From contig JAYZEN010000009.1 in assembly GCA_036337295.1 (NCBI GenBank), forward strand, positions 359,707 to 423,706: DNA of 64,000 nt. The letters are read 5' to 3'. The notes under the pieces were generated by a model. That model was not told where the DNA came from and made no database searches. It saw nothing but the letters and a program-made list of their open reading frames with translations. The position numbers and the translations under genes are program-made. Source of the DNA: Ketobacter sp036337295 (GTDB lineage Bacteria; Pseudomonadota; Gammaproteobacteria; Pseudomonadales; Ketobacteraceae). This document shows positions 42,191-51,837 of the stretch, in pieces; position 1 is the stretch's first letter; each line of letters begins with the position of its first letter.

Positions 42191-44449
42191 TTAATTTTTG
42201 CCGCGGGATTCCCGCAGGCGTTTTCCTTCCGCAATGATGTAGGCCTGGAGGTTGGCGGCGTCGGATGCGTCGATGACGTCCGCGAAACTCACCATGCCGG
42301 CATCCTTCAGAATGCCGCCCAGAACAATGTCGTTAAACAGGGTGTGCTTGGCTTCACCCATAAAGCGCAGATCCGGTATCACGCCACCCCCCTGAACGCC
42401 CGGCCCGTGACACACTCCGCAGTAGCGGTGATAGGTGACTTTACCCTGCAGTATCTGCTCGGCATTGGCATTGGCACTGGATGCGGGCAGCGCGGGCAGC
42501 GGTGCGGTGTCTTCCAGCAGCGGGGGTAATGTGGCGGTGCCACCCAGTTTATAGGTCAGAATCCGACCCCGATGCCGCTGGTTCATGGCGCTGGCGGCTT
42601 CACCGGCCGCCAAGGCAAACACACCGCCCCAGCCGGCCACGACGCTGACGTACTGTTCCCCGTCGATGCTGTAGGTGATGGGCGGTGCCACCACACCGGT
42701 CTGGGCTTCGCTGCTCCAAAGGGGGGCACCGGTTTCGGCATTATAGGCGACAAACTGGCCGTGACTGGTGCCCTGGAAAATCAGGTTGCCGGCGGTGGAC
42801 AGAATGCCCCCATTCCAGGAACCGGCGTGTTGTACCCGCCACTTTTCTTCCTGCGCCACCGGGTCCCACGCGGCAATATGCCCGCGCACCGTGCCGGCGA
42901 TGATCTGGTCCAGTTCGGCGTCGCCGGTAGGGGCATTCAATTGCCAGTTGATGGCGATGTTCCAGCGGCCATCCTGATATTCAAACGCCGGCTCATTACC
43001 GTAGGCATAGGGTATGTCCAGTGCCGGAATGTACACCAGACCGGTTTGGGGGTTATAGGACATGGGGTGCCAGTTGTGGCCACCAAAGGGCGAGGGCTTG
43101 TGAAAGGCGCTCTCCAGAGCCTGGGGGCTCATGGGTTTCAACGCCGCAACCAGTTGATCCGGCGGCAAGGTGGCCAGTGGATTCACGGCCTGGTAGCGGG
43201 CATTGGCGGTCTCCACCGGGCGCCCGGTTTCCGGATCAATGTGGGTGGCCCAGGTCACCGGCACATAGTTGTTGGCGGAGATGAACTGGCCGTTGCGGCG
43301 ATCCAAAACATAGAAAAAGCCGTTCTTGGGAGCCTGCATAATCACTTTGCGCAGGCTGCCGTTGATGTTGAGATCCGCCAGGATCATATGTTGAGTGGCG
43401 GTGTAATCCCAACTGTCCCCGGGGGTGGTCTGGTAATGCCACACGTATTCGCCGCTGTCGGGCTTCAGGGCCACAATGGAGGACAGGTACAGATTGTCGC
43501 CGCCCTCTGGACTGCGCACAGACCGGTTCCAAACGGACCCGTTGCCGGTGCCCACGTACAACAGATCCAGTTCCGGATCATAGGCCATGGAATCCCAGGC
43601 GGTGCCACCGCCGCCGTATTGCCACCATTCCCCGGTCCAGGTTTGGGCAGCCCGGGCCATGGCTTCGGATTCAAAACCGTCGGCGGGATTGCCGGGTACC
43701 GTATAAAAACGCCAGGCCTGCTTGCCGGTGCTGGCATCATAGGCGGTGACATAGCCCCGCACGCCGTACTCGGCGCCCCCGTTGCCAATGATGACCTTGC
43801 CTTTCACCACCCTGGGTGCACCGGTGATGGTGTAGGGCTTGCTGCGGTCGATGGTGTTCACTTTCCAGAGTTCCTTGCCGGTGGCCGCATCCAACGCCAC
43901 CAGATAGCCATCCAGCGTGCCCACATACACCTTGCCCTCCCACAGGGCCGCGCCGCGGTTCACGGCGTCGCAACAGGCTTTGGCACCCCAGGCTTTGGGC
44001 ACCTGGGGATCGTACTCCCACAGCAGAGCGCCGTTGCGCGCGTCGTGGGCGTACACCTTGCTCCAGGCGGCGGTACTGAACATGACGCCGTCCACCACAA
44101 TGGGAGTGGCTTCCAGGCCGCGGTTGCTGTTGAAATCAAAAGACCAGGCCAGTCCCAATTGGTGGACGTTGTTGGTGTTGATCTGGTCTAACGGGCTGAA
44201 GCGGGATTCATCATAGGTACGACCGTGGGCCAGCCAGTTATGGGGCTCGCTGTCGGCGTTCAGAATTCGCTTGCCGTTGACCGAGGCGGTGGCCTGCCTG
44301 ATGGCCTCAGCGTAAATGTGGTCCGGGGTTGCCGGGGGTTGGCCATCGGCCGTGTGTGGAGGAGTAACAGGATCGCGCAGGTTGGATTGAAAAAACCAGA
44401 TCGCAATCAGGGCCAGTAAAACCAGGCCGAGACTGATGAACGCACGCAT
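42191..44449 (-). CDS. PQQ-dependent alcohol dehydrogenase with C-terminal cytochrome c
   Basis: A 752-residue exported quinohaemoprotein (type II alcohol dehydrogenase layout). An N-terminal hydrophobic signal precedes an eight-bladed PQQ propeller. The adjacent Cys-Cys pair (159-160, in KACCDAVNRG) and propeller W-motifs (DAATGKELWKVNT, DASTGKQAWRF) are present. The C-terminal cytochrome domain (from ~675) has CGVCH for haem c, with Met in the later part. Such enzymes oxidise alcohols in the periplasm and pass electrons through the haem. No PQQ-synthesis genes are in the window. Divergent from a TetR regulator across ~170 bases with a palindrome. AAGGAAC precedes ATG 44449. Confidence 0.92.
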   Translation of the reverse strand: MRAFISLGLVLLALIAIWFFQSNLRDPVTPPHTADGQPPATPDHIYAEAIRQATASVNGKRILNADSEPHNWLAHGRTYDESRFSPLDQINTNNVHQLGLAWSFDFNSNRGLEATPIVVDGVMFSTAAWSKVYAHDARNGALLWEYDPQVPKAWGAKACCDAVNRGAALWEGKVYVGTLDGYLVALDAATGKELWKVNTIDRSKPYTITGAPRVVKGKVIIGNGGAEYGVRGYVTAYDASTGKQAWRFYTVPGNPADGFESEAMARAAQTWTGEWWQYGGGGTAWDSMAYDPELDLLYVGTGNGSVWNRSVRSPEGGDNLYLSSIVALKPDSGEYVWHYQTTPGDSWDYTATQHMILADLNINGSLRKVIMQAPKNGFFYVLDRRNGQFISANNYVPVTWATHIDPETGRPVETANARYQAVNPLATLPPDQLVAALKPMSPQALESAFHKPSPFGGHNWHPMSYNPQTGLVYIPALDIPYAYGNEPAFEYQDGRWNIAINWQLNAPTGDAELDQIIAGTVRGHIAAWDPVAQEEKWRVQHAGSWNGGILSTAGNLIFQGTSHGQFVAYNAETGAPLWSSEAQTGVVAPPITYSIDGEQYVSVVAGWGGVFALAAGEAASAMNQRHRGRILTYKLGGTATLPPLLEDTAPLPALPASSANANAEQILQGKVTYHRYCGVCHGPGVQGGGVIPDLRFMGEAKHTLFNDIVLGGILKDAGMVSFADVIDASDAANLQAYIIAEGKRLRESRGKN

Positions 44450-44568
44450 GGAAGTTCCTTCTTTTCGTCGTTGTGTTGTTCCACTGACCGCACAGTCTGC
44501 AGTGCCCGAACAGGATGAACTGAAACGAAACTCAGATCAACCGGCCGCTGAGGCAGGTGCCGCCATTG

Positions 44569-44591
44569 CTATTTGAATGTTATTCGAATAG
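44569..44591. promoter_or_regulatory. Palindrome, candidate TetR operator
   Basis: CTATTTGAAT and ATTCGAATAG form an inverted repeat around GTT, with 9 of 11 matching arm positions. It lies 27 bases before the TetR start and ~120 bases before the divergent alcohol dehydrogenase. Confidence 0.5.
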
Positions 44592-44617
44592 AGTTCGTAA
44601 AAATCCAAGGAATCGCT

Positions 44618-45346
44618 ATGCCGCCGGCCCCAAGATACTCACCCCAGGAACAGGAAGACAGGATATTGGCATCCGCGGTGCACTGCATCGAGGAGTCTTC
44701 CCTGCTGGATTTCACCATGTCCGCCATATCCAAATCCGCCGGTCTTTCCATGGGCTCCATTTATAAGCACATGCAAAGCAAGGAGGATGTGCTGGTGGCC
44801 TTGGGTTATCGATCCAATGTGCGCCTGAAGAATGTGTTCAGCGAAGTGCTGGCGCTGCCGTTACCGGTTGCGGTGCGGCTGATCGCGGTGCAGTTGTTTT
44901 GTCACGAGAAAGTGGCTCTATATTCATTCAGCCAGCACCTGGATACGCTGCTGGCCAATGAGGCGATCCTGCAGCGGGCCTCGGAGCGGTGGTTACAGCG
45001 CTTCATCGAAGAGCACATCGCCATCGAAGCCCTGTTTCGCCGCACCATTTTCGATGCCTGCGATGCCGGTGAGCTGAGTGTGAGTGCCGACGGCCAGGAG
45101 GCCATGGCCCATGAGATGGTGATCGGCCTGTGGTCACTGTGCGTTGGGCATACACAGGTGATCATGCAGCGCAGTGCCCGCAATGTAATTGGGCGGGGTG
45201 TGCAGCCACCCTCGCGCCTGCAGAGTGATTCACCCATTATTCGCAGTGTCAAAACCGTTTTAAACAGTTATCCCTGGAAAACACCGGTGACGGACGAGCT
45301 CATTATGCAGGCGATCTCCCTGCTGGAAGAGCGTCATCTACGTTAG
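44618..45346 (+). CDS. TetR-family transcriptional regulator
   Basis: A 242-residue regulator. ATG 44618 is chosen (AAGGAA upstream); an in-frame ATG 45 bases earlier lies within the palindrome. The DNA-binding domain (~10-60) shows RILASAVHCIEE, FTMSAISKSAGLSMGSIYKHMQSKEDVLVAL. The ligand domain is divergent, helical and larger than usual for the family. The adaptor and RND pump genes follow 50 bases downstream, so local control of efflux is the simple reading. It may also control the divergent alcohol dehydrogenase. Confidence 0.88.
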   Translation: MPPAPRYSPQEQEDRILASAVHCIEESSLLDFTMSAISKSAGLSMGSIYKHMQSKEDVLVALGYRSNVRLKNVFSEVLALPLPVAVRLIAVQLFCHEKVALYSFSQHLDTLLANEAILQRASERWLQRFIEEHIAIEALFRRTIFDACDAGELSVSADGQEAMAHEMVIGLWSLCVGHTQVIMQRSARNVIGRGVQPPSRLQSDSPIIRSVKTVLNSYPWKTPVTDELIMQAISLLEERHLR

Positions 45347-45396
45347 ATTGCCACCGGTAACGTTTTTAGCCCAGTCACGTTGAGAGAGTAAGTGTT

Positions 45397-46572
45397 ATGA
45401 GCATCCGCCGCTGGAGTCTGACCGTCGTTATCTGTTTCGCTGTGTTTGCCGCCCTGGCGCTGTTCAAGGTCATGGAGATCCGGGCCGCTATCGCTTTTGG
45501 TGAATCGTTTCCGGAACACTCGGAAACGGTGGAGGATGCTCAGGTTGAAGAGACTGAGTTCACCCCGACCATCAAAGTGATGGGCACCGTGGTGGCGGCC
45601 AAACGCCTGGATTTGCATAACGAGTTGGCTGGGGAAATCGTCCAGGTGAATTTCCGTTCAGGCGACCACGTGCAGGCAGGCCAGATTCTGTTGCAGCTGG
45701 ATGTTGCCATCGAGCAGGCCGATCTTGATGCCGCCCTGGCCCGGGCCGATCTGGCAAAGTCCACCCATGAGCGGGCCCGGGATCTGTTTGGCAGGAACGC
45801 GGTCAGCAAGGAACAGTTGGATCAGGCCCAGTCCGATCTTGCTGCCTCCCAGGCGGCGGTCAAGGTGCTGCAACGCACCATCGACAAGAAAACCCTGCGG
45901 GCACCGTTTGCCGCCACCGCTGGCCTGCATCAATTCGAGGTGGGTCAGTATCTGCCGGAGAACACCCTCGTTACCACCTTGATCGGCGACAGTGACGAAG
46001 TCTGGGTGGATTTCAAAGTCCCGCAGTTTTATCGCCCCCTGTCTACCGGCTCAGCGGTGACGGTGGAAACCATCGGTCAACAGGCGGGCAGCAGTGCGGT
46101 GACCGGCACCGTCATTGCCGAGAATACCGTAGTGCAAACCGCCAACCGCAGCCGCCTGTATCGCGCCGCCATTCAAGCCGGTAACAAGGCGTTCATGGCC
46201 AATACCATGGTCAGCGTGCAGGTGCCGATCGGTGATGCCGTGCCCTTGTTGAAGGTGCCGGCTGTCTCCATTCAGTATGACGCTTTGGGTGCTTATGTGT
46301 TTCGCCTGCAGAAAGCAGAAGACGGGCAGGGTTTTCGCGCCCATCGCCATCAGGTCCGGGTCAAAACCACCATTGGCGATGCCGCGCTGCTGGAGCCTGC
46401 TTCCACAGCGGACAGCCTCAGCGCCGGCGCCCGCATCGCCGCTGCCGGCGCGTTCAAATTGTATGAGGGCATTCTGGTGTTCGTACCTGAACCTCAACCC
46501 GCCGCGGCCACAGACGCGGAGAACATGGCCGCCGAAGGCGCCACCGGTGCACCGCAACAGGAAGCATTGTGA
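45397..46572 (+). CDS. RND efflux periplasmic adaptor (MFP)
   Basis: A 391-residue membrane fusion protein. An N-terminal anchor helix (8-24) is followed by a lipoyl half (TIKVMGTVVAAKRLDLHNELAGEIVQVNF), a coiled-coil hairpin (~110-165: ADLAKSTHERARDLFGRNAVSKEQLDQAQ), a second lipoyl half (KKTLRAPFAATAGLH) and beta-barrel/MP domains. It connects the inner-membrane pump to an outer-membrane channel. The stop overlaps the pump start by one base (TGATG). No outer-membrane factor gene follows, so it must use one encoded elsewhere (TolC-like). Confidence 0.93.
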   Translation: MSIRRWSLTVVICFAVFAALALFKVMEIRAAIAFGESFPEHSETVEDAQVEETEFTPTIKVMGTVVAAKRLDLHNELAGEIVQVNFRSGDHVQAGQILLQLDVAIEQADLDAALARADLAKSTHERARDLFGRNAVSKEQLDQAQSDLAASQAAVKVLQRTIDKKTLRAPFAATAGLHQFEVGQYLPENTLVTTLIGDSDEVWVDFKVPQFYRPLSTGSAVTVETIGQQAGSSAVTGTVIAENTVVQTANRSRLYRAAIQAGNKAFMANTMVSVQVPIGDAVPLLKVPAVSIQYDALGAYVFRLQKAEDGQGFRAHRHQVRVKTTIGDAALLEPASTADSLSAGARIAAAGAFKLYEGILVFVPEPQPAAATDAENMAAEGATGAPQQEAL

Positions 46573-49500
46573 TGGATATTTTCGTGCGTCGCCCGGTGCT
46601 GGCCGTGGTCATCTCGCTGGTGTTGTTGCTGGCCGGTGGTTTTGCTGCATTGCAGATTCCGGTCATCCAGTTTCCCCAGATCGAGAGTTCATCCCTGGAA
46701 ATCAATACATCCTATCCTGGGTCATCTGCAGAAGTGGTGCAGGGTTTTATCACCGAGCCCATCGAGCGTGCAGCCATGACCATTCCCGGTGTGGATTATG
46801 TGGATGCCACCACCACCGCCGGGCAAAGCAAGGTCACCGCCTGGCTGGAGTTGAATGAGGACAGCACCCGTGCCCTGGCTGAGCTGTCGGCCCGACTGGC
46901 ACAAATACGCTACGAATTGCCGGAGGGAGCCGAGGACCCGGCGGTGTCGGTGGTGCGGGCGGATCGCCCGGCAGCCTTGTTCTACCTGGATGTGCAGGGT
47001 GATCAGTGGACCCGTTCGGAATTGACGGATTACCTGGAACGGGAGGTGAATCCGCTGTTTGCCGCCATCGATGGGGTGCAACGGGTGGGGCTGGAAGGGG
47101 GGCGCTCCCCGGCCATGCGGGTGTGGATTGATCCCCTCAAAATCGCGGCTCTGAACATGGGGGCAGACGATGTGCTGGGCGCCATCCGGGCCAATAACGT
47201 GATCGCCACCATGGGCAAAACCGAAAACGATCAACGCCAGATTCATTTGCTGAGCAATGCGACCCTGCAAACCGTGGCCGACTTTGAACAGTTGGTGGTG
47301 AGTCAACAGGAAGGCGCCATGATCCGCCTGGGGGATATTGCCCGGGTGGAGCTGGGTGAAACCCGCGGTACCATCAAAGCCCGCTACGATCAGAAAACTA
47401 CGGTCTACATATCCATCTGGCCGTTACCGGGTGCCAATGAAATTGCCATCGGCGATGAAGTTTACACCCGGCTGGCCACCATCAATGCCGCCTTGCCCCG
47501 GGGTCTGGTGATCAATACCGGCTACGACGGCACGATCTACATGCGGGAATCCCTGCGGGAAATTTTCACCACCCTGTTTGAAACCATCATTCTGGTGGGC
47601 ATTGTGGTGTTGGTACTGATGGGATCGTTCCGCACGGCCCTGGTGCCGCTGGTCACCATTCCCATTTCCATCCTGGGCAGTATTGCCGTGATCTACAGCA
47701 TGGGCTTTGCTCTCAATCTGCTGACCATTCTGGCGGTGGTGCTGTCGGTAGGGTTGGTGGTGGATGACGCCATTGTGGTGGTGGAAAACGTGGCCCGCCA
47801 CCTGCGGGAGGGGCGTTCCCGGATGGAAGCCGCTTTGGTGAGTTCCCGTGAGCTGCTGTCGCCGATCATCGCCATGACCTTCACACTGGCGGCGGTGTAC
47901 ACTCCGATCGGCTTTGTCTCGGGCTTTACCGGCAGCTTGTTCAAAGAGTTTGCGTTCACCCTGGCCACGGCGGTCATCATTTCCGGCGTGGTCGCCATCA
48001 CGCTGTCGCCCATTATGAGCGCCTGGGTGTGTGCGGATAACGGCCGGGAAAGCAGGATGACGCAGCGGGTGAACGGCTGGTTTGATCGGCTTCGTGATCG
48101 CTATATCACACTCTTGAGTGCCAGTTTCGCCTGGCGCAACCAGATACTGTTTACCGCGCTGTTTATTACCTTGCTGGCGGTGCCATTCTATCTGTTTTCT
48201 GCCAAGGAACTGGCACCCATCGAAGATCAGAACAGCATCAATATCATCATCGAATCGCCCCCCAATGCCTCCTTGGAATACACCGACCACTACATGCATG
48301 ATGTGATCGACCTGGTGCAAAAGACCACACCGGGTTTGAAGATGGTATGGCAGATCATTTCGCCGGATGGCGGCTTTGGTGGAATTGAATTCGTCGATTT
48401 TGCTCAGCGGGAGCAATCCGTGCAATCCCTGTTGCCAACGGTATTCCAGCGGTTGAACGGCATCACCGGGGTGAAGGTGTTTCCTATTCTGTTCCCCAGT
48501 TTACCCACTGCGGGTCAGTTTGATGTGGAATTGGTGGTGCAGTCTCCTGACGACTACCAAACCATGGAACAGTACGCCGGCCAGCTGATCCAGGCCGCGT
48601 ACCAGAGCGGTCAGTTCATGTTTGTGGATACGGATCTGAACGTGAATCTGCCGCAGGGGCGACTGCGCTTCGATCATGACCGGATCGCTGACCTGGGCAT
48701 GGACATCCAGTATGTGAGTAACCAGCTGGCCTCCTTGCTGGCGGAAATGGACGCCAATCGTTTCAATGCGGACGGCAAAGCCTATCGGGTGATCCCCATG
48801 GTGGAACATCAGGCCCGGGACAATCCGGATGCCATTCTGGATGTGCCGGTGCGCACGCCTGCGGGGGAGCTGGTGCCGCTGCGCACCATTGCCGAACTGG
48901 AATCCATTACCGGTCCCCGCTCCCTGGGCAAGTTCAATCAGCAACGCTCATTCCGGATTTATGGCGGGGTATTGCCCGGTACCACCAACGGCCAGGCCCT
49001 GGCAACCTTGGAGCAAGCTGCCGCAGACGTTCTGCCGGCCAACTACACCATCGACTATGCCGGTATTTCCCGTCAATTGAAAAAAGAAGGCAACAGCATG
49101 GTGTCGGTGTTGGTGATCGCCATCATCGTGGTGTATCTGGCCCTGGCAATACAGTTCAACAGTTTTCGATTGCCCCTGGTGGTCATGGTGGGGTCGGTGC
49201 CCCTGGCGTTGTCCGGCGCCATGCTGTTCACCTTTCTGAGTTTTACCACCATCAATATCTATTCACAGATAGGCTTTATCACCCTGGTGGGCCTGATCGC
49301 CAAGAACGGCATTCTGATCACCGAATTTGCCCACGAACAGCAACGGCTGGGCCAGGCCAGGGTGGAAGCGATTACCGCCGCTGCCGCACTGCGTTTAAGG
49401 CCAGTGTTGATGACCACCGCCGCCACGGTACTGGGGCATTTTCCCCTGGTGTTGGTGACCGGGCCGGGAGCGGAAGCCCGCAACAGCATTGGCATGATTC

Positions 49501-49631
49501 TGGTGGCGGGCATGGCAGTGGGCACGTTGTTCACGCTCTTTATTCTGCCTTCGGTCTATCTTTGGTTGGCAGAAGAGACGCCTGTGTCAGCGCCGTCAAG
49601 TGCTGACTCTCCCTTGGCGGTTCCCGCATGA
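46572..49631 (+). CDS. RND-family drug/hydrophobe efflux pump
   Basis: A 1019-residue inner-membrane RND transporter of the HAE-1 group. It has 12 membrane helices, two large periplasmic loops, and the proton-relay motif VGLVVDDAIVVVENVARH in TM4 (the Asp-Asp pair). FVRRPVLAVVISLVLLLAGG opens the protein, and GLIAKNGILITEFAHEQ with its Lys in TM10 completes the relay. Length and motifs are intact. It would expel hydrophobic compounds using proton-motive force together with the adaptor. Substrates cannot be told from the sequence. Confidence 0.94.
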   Translation: MDIFVRRPVLAVVISLVLLLAGGFAALQIPVIQFPQIESSSLEINTSYPGSSAEVVQGFITEPIERAAMTIPGVDYVDATTTAGQSKVTAWLELNEDSTRALAELSARLAQIRYELPEGAEDPAVSVVRADRPAALFYLDVQGDQWTRSELTDYLEREVNPLFAAIDGVQRVGLEGGRSPAMRVWIDPLKIAALNMGADDVLGAIRANNVIATMGKTENDQRQIHLLSNATLQTVADFEQLVVSQQEGAMIRLGDIARVELGETRGTIKARYDQKTTVYISIWPLPGANEIAIGDEVYTRLATINAALPRGLVINTGYDGTIYMRESLREIFTTLFETIILVGIVVLVLMGSFRTALVPLVTIPISILGSIAVIYSMGFALNLLTILAVVLSVGLVVDDAIVVVENVARHLREGRSRMEAALVSSRELLSPIIAMTFTLAAVYTPIGFVSGFTGSLFKEFAFTLATAVIISGVVAITLSPIMSAWVCADNGRESRMTQRVNGWFDRLRDRYITLLSASFAWRNQILFTALFITLLAVPFYLFSAKELAPIEDQNSINIIIESPPNASLEYTDHYMHDVIDLVQKTTPGLKMVWQIISPDGGFGGIEFVDFAQREQSVQSLLPTVFQRLNGITGVKVFPILFPSLPTAGQFDVELVVQSPDDYQTMEQYAGQLIQAAYQSGQFMFVDTDLNVNLPQGRLRFDHDRIADLGMDIQYVSNQLASLLAEMDANRFNADGKAYRVIPMVEHQARDNPDAILDVPVRTPAGELVPLRTIAELESITGPRSLGKFNQQRSFRIYGGVLPGTTNGQALATLEQAAADVLPANYTIDYAGISRQLKKEGNSMVSVLVIAIIVVYLALAIQFNSFRLPLVVMVGSVPLALSGAMLFTFLSFTTINIYSQIGFITLVGLIAKNGILITEFAHEQQRLGQARVEAITAAAALRLRPVLMTTAATVLGHFPLVLVTGPGAEARNSIGMILVAGMAVGTLFTLFILPSVYLWLAEETPVSAPSSADSPLAVPA

Positions 49632-49802
49632 TGGCTATTTTAGCGTTTTATTTAGTAGAAAATGTCACGCAATGGGGGTGTCATATCTGATTGGGAAGAA
49701 TTTCATTTCGGGTTCCAATTTGTGGTGAGCCATTTGGGGCTGTTTCAGGCTCAGTAGTATTGCTCGCCACATGCTTCACTTTCGTGTAATGGAGATACCG
49801 AA

Positions 49803-51011
49803 ATGAAATACCTATTCAGGATAAAATTAGCTGTTCTTTCAATTGTGCTCGCACTTTTATCCGGCTGTTCAGTCGGAGTCTATGACGGATTGCGCGTCAG
49901 CAATACCGCGTCCACCATCAACCCCTGGGGCTACGTGACATCGGCCCCGACCTCAGCGTCGAAAATGCGTGTTCAGGCACGCCATCCCACCACCGGCAGC
50001 TGGGTTACGATCAAAAACAATGTCGGCATCAGCGCCAGTGTCGCCTGGACCACAGCCGACGGCACCAAGTTGTACAACTGGAATGCGGGTAATATCGTCA
50101 TTCCCGGAGTTTACTGGACTACCGGAACCGGTGGCTATTTTGCCCGAATCCGCACCCAGTGGACCACGAACGGTTCCAGTTGGATCAACACGTTGGTGTC
50201 ACGCAAGGATGCGTTTGAATGCTTCACCGAGAACTTCAACGGCGAAGGCAACACCACCTCTTACATGTCCTCCAACTGCTTTTCCCATCGTGGTGAAGCG
50301 TACGTTTACACCAGCAATTACCGGGAAGGGCCGGCCAGTTGCCCGGCACCGGCTGCCGCCCTGGCCAAGACCAACGGACACTACATGGTGAACCAGATTC
50401 CGAGCTGCGCCCGCACCATCGTCAGCAATCACATGCGGGAAAAAATCGATGAAAACAACATCCTGCTGCACTACGAAATCAATCACAACACCTCCACCGC
50501 GGCCTCCAAAAATGCCTTGCCCAATGACGCCAGTGGCACCTGCAGCCGGCAGCCCGGCTCTGATGGTACCTGTGAGCTGGGGGGCTTTTTCGGTGGACAT
50601 GAACGCTACATCCGCCGGATGGAACGTCACGTCATGGTGTATGACTATCCCTGGATGCCGGAAGGTAAAATTCCTGCCTGGAATGGCAGCACCTGGATTC
50701 CGACCCAGTTCCAAAACGCAGAAGTCTCACCCAACGGCAGCTGCAACAGCTGGACCTGTGATGGCTGGCGCTCAGACCCCATCACCGATTCCACGCCCAA
50801 TGCTCTGAAACCCAACTCGGTGCTGCCCGGCAACGTCTGCGCCTTTGCCTCTACAGCGGCGGTGGCCAGTGCCTCCAACAGCTGGCACAGTTCAGGCCAT
50901 GTCAATACCGGTGGCCACTTCGGTACATTTGATTCGCCGGCCAACCCCTTGTTCTTCCTCTGGCACAACGCCATCAATGATGTCTGGGTCGATTATCGCA
51001 ATTGCCCCTAA
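49803..51011 (+). CDS. Tyrosinase-like copper lipoprotein
   Basis: A 402-residue protein with a lipoprotein signal (LALLSGC, Cys at 22). The C-terminal part carries a tyrosinase/haemocyanin dicopper outline. The CuB motif is clear: His362-x3-His366, GGHFGTFDSPANPLFFLWHN with His388, the same 4 and 22 residue spacing as in bacterial tyrosinases. The CuA side shows GGHERYIRRME (His266, equivalent to the WHR-Y motif) with earlier His223/His228. The residue nine before His266, normally His, is Cys257. Eight other Cys suggest disulfides. It may oxidise phenols at the outer membrane, but an altered CuA site leaves activity open. A partner gene follows on the same strand. Confidence 0.78.
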   Translation: MKYLFRIKLAVLSIVLALLSGCSVGVYDGLRVSNTASTINPWGYVTSAPTSASKMRVQARHPTTGSWVTIKNNVGISASVAWTTADGTKLYNWNAGNIVIPGVYWTTGTGGYFARIRTQWTTNGSSWINTLVSRKDAFECFTENFNGEGNTTSYMSSNCFSHRGEAYVYTSNYREGPASCPAPAAALAKTNGHYMVNQIPSCARTIVSNHMREKIDENNILLHYEINHNTSTAASKNALPNDASGTCSRQPGSDGTCELGGFFGGHERYIRRMERHVMVYDYPWMPEGKIPAWNGSTWIPTQFQNAEVSPNGSCNSWTCDGWRSDPITDSTPNALKPNSVLPGNVCAFASTAAVASASNSWHSSGHVNTGGHFGTFDSPANPLFFLWHNAINDVWVDYRNCP

Positions 51012-51021
51012 AACCTGATAT

Positions 51022-51045
51022 CGGAGAGCGCCCAGGCGCTCTCCG
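51022..51045 (+). other. Strong hairpin between the tyrosinase-like gene and its partner
   Basis: CGGAGAGCGCC and GGCGCTCTCCG form a nearly loop-less inverted repeat just after the stop. No T-tract follows. It may protect the upstream mRNA end or reduce read-through within the operon. Confidence 0.7.
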
Positions 51046-51053
51046 AACTAAAC

Positions 51054-51083
51054 AAGGGAAGTACGCAGAAGGGAACTACGCAG
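51054..51083. repeat. 15-bp tandem repeat before the partner gene
   Basis: AAGGGAAGTACGCAG and AAGGGAACTACGCAG, adjacent with one mismatch, end 14 bases before ATG 51098. Confidence 0.88.
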
Positions 51084-51097
51084 AAAGGAGAATTCTG

Positions 51098-51775
51098 ATG
51101 AAAAAGTCATTGTCCATCGCCCTGGTGGGTGCGGCCGCGGCGGTTACGTTCGGTGCACTGTACAGCCTGATGCCATCGCCGGATGCCGAGCAGCCCCTGG
51201 CGCAGGCAGCGCTGGAATCCAACCCTTACATGACGTTCCTGACCGAGGAACAAAAGCAGCAGGTGCGTGACAGTTTTGCGGCATCGAAACAGGATGGCGG
51301 CATCGCCAGAGAGCCGCAGTTGGATGAGGCCAATGGGGCCGCGGCAGAGGATATTCCGGAAATGTCACCGGAGCTGATGAGTTACATCGCCAACGCCCAG
51401 CCGGAAAAAATCATGGAGTTTTTCGCCCTGGCCCGCAAAGAGCGCGCTGAGACGATTCAAGCCATGATGCGGGATGAGGATGAAAACCCGGAATGGAAAG
51501 ATGAGATGCTGCAATACTTTACGCTCTCGGAAACTCTGGCCCCCCAAATGAAAGGGGTGACGCTGCTGAATGCCGATTGCCGCGAAAGTGTATGTGCGCT
51601 GCAGGTGGATTACGGCCAGTACATCAAAAACTATCAAGACATTGAGCCCTTCCTGTCCAATATCGGAAATCTGGTGGGGCTGGATGCCTGGGTGCATCAT
51701 GACGCTCTTCCACACGGCGGAGTGATCTATTTCGCCCGGGAAAACACGGCATTACCAGAGATGCGTAAGATCTGA
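51098..51775 (+). CDS. Exported partner protein of the tyrosinase-like gene
   Basis: A 225-residue protein, not recognised. ATG 51098 (MKKSLS) is chosen for AAAGGAG upstream. An N-terminal hydrophobic stretch (LSIALVGAAAAVTFGALYSLM) acts as signal or anchor, with no lipobox. Residues ~50-130 are helical and acidic. A late DCRESVCALQVDYG motif holds the only two Cys and probably a disulfide. HHDALPHGG near the C-terminus could bind metal. The position 86 bases after a copper-enzyme gene suggests a folding, copper-loading or regulatory partner, comparable in idea to tyrosinase caddie proteins; there is no sequence proof. Confidence 0.75.
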   Translation: MKKSLSIALVGAAAAVTFGALYSLMPSPDAEQPLAQAALESNPYMTFLTEEQKQQVRDSFAASKQDGGIAREPQLDEANGAAAEDIPEMSPELMSYIANAQPEKIMEFFALARKERAETIQAMMRDEDENPEWKDEMLQYFTLSETLAPQMKGVTLLNADCRESVCALQVDYGQYIKNYQDIEPFLSNIGNLVGLDAWVHHDALPHGGVIYFARENTALPEMRKI

Positions 51776-51792
51776 AACGGTCCGCTTGAATG

Positions 51793-51824
51793 AACACAGG
51801 TAGCATTTAAGCGCTACCTGTGTT
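51793..51824. terminator. Convergent terminator hairpin
   Basis: AACACAGGTAGC (51793-51804) pairs perfectly with GCTACCTGTGTT (51813-51824) around an eight-base loop, between two convergent genes. T-tails are weak on both sides, but the stem is long enough to act bidirectionally. Confidence 0.6.
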
Positions 51825-51837
51825 GTGACGGCCTGGC

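Noticed and set aside
42572..44191. 539-codon plus-strand open frame antisense to the alcohol dehydrogenase
   Set aside because: Shadow of third-position GC bias; composition unlike a protein and no start signal.
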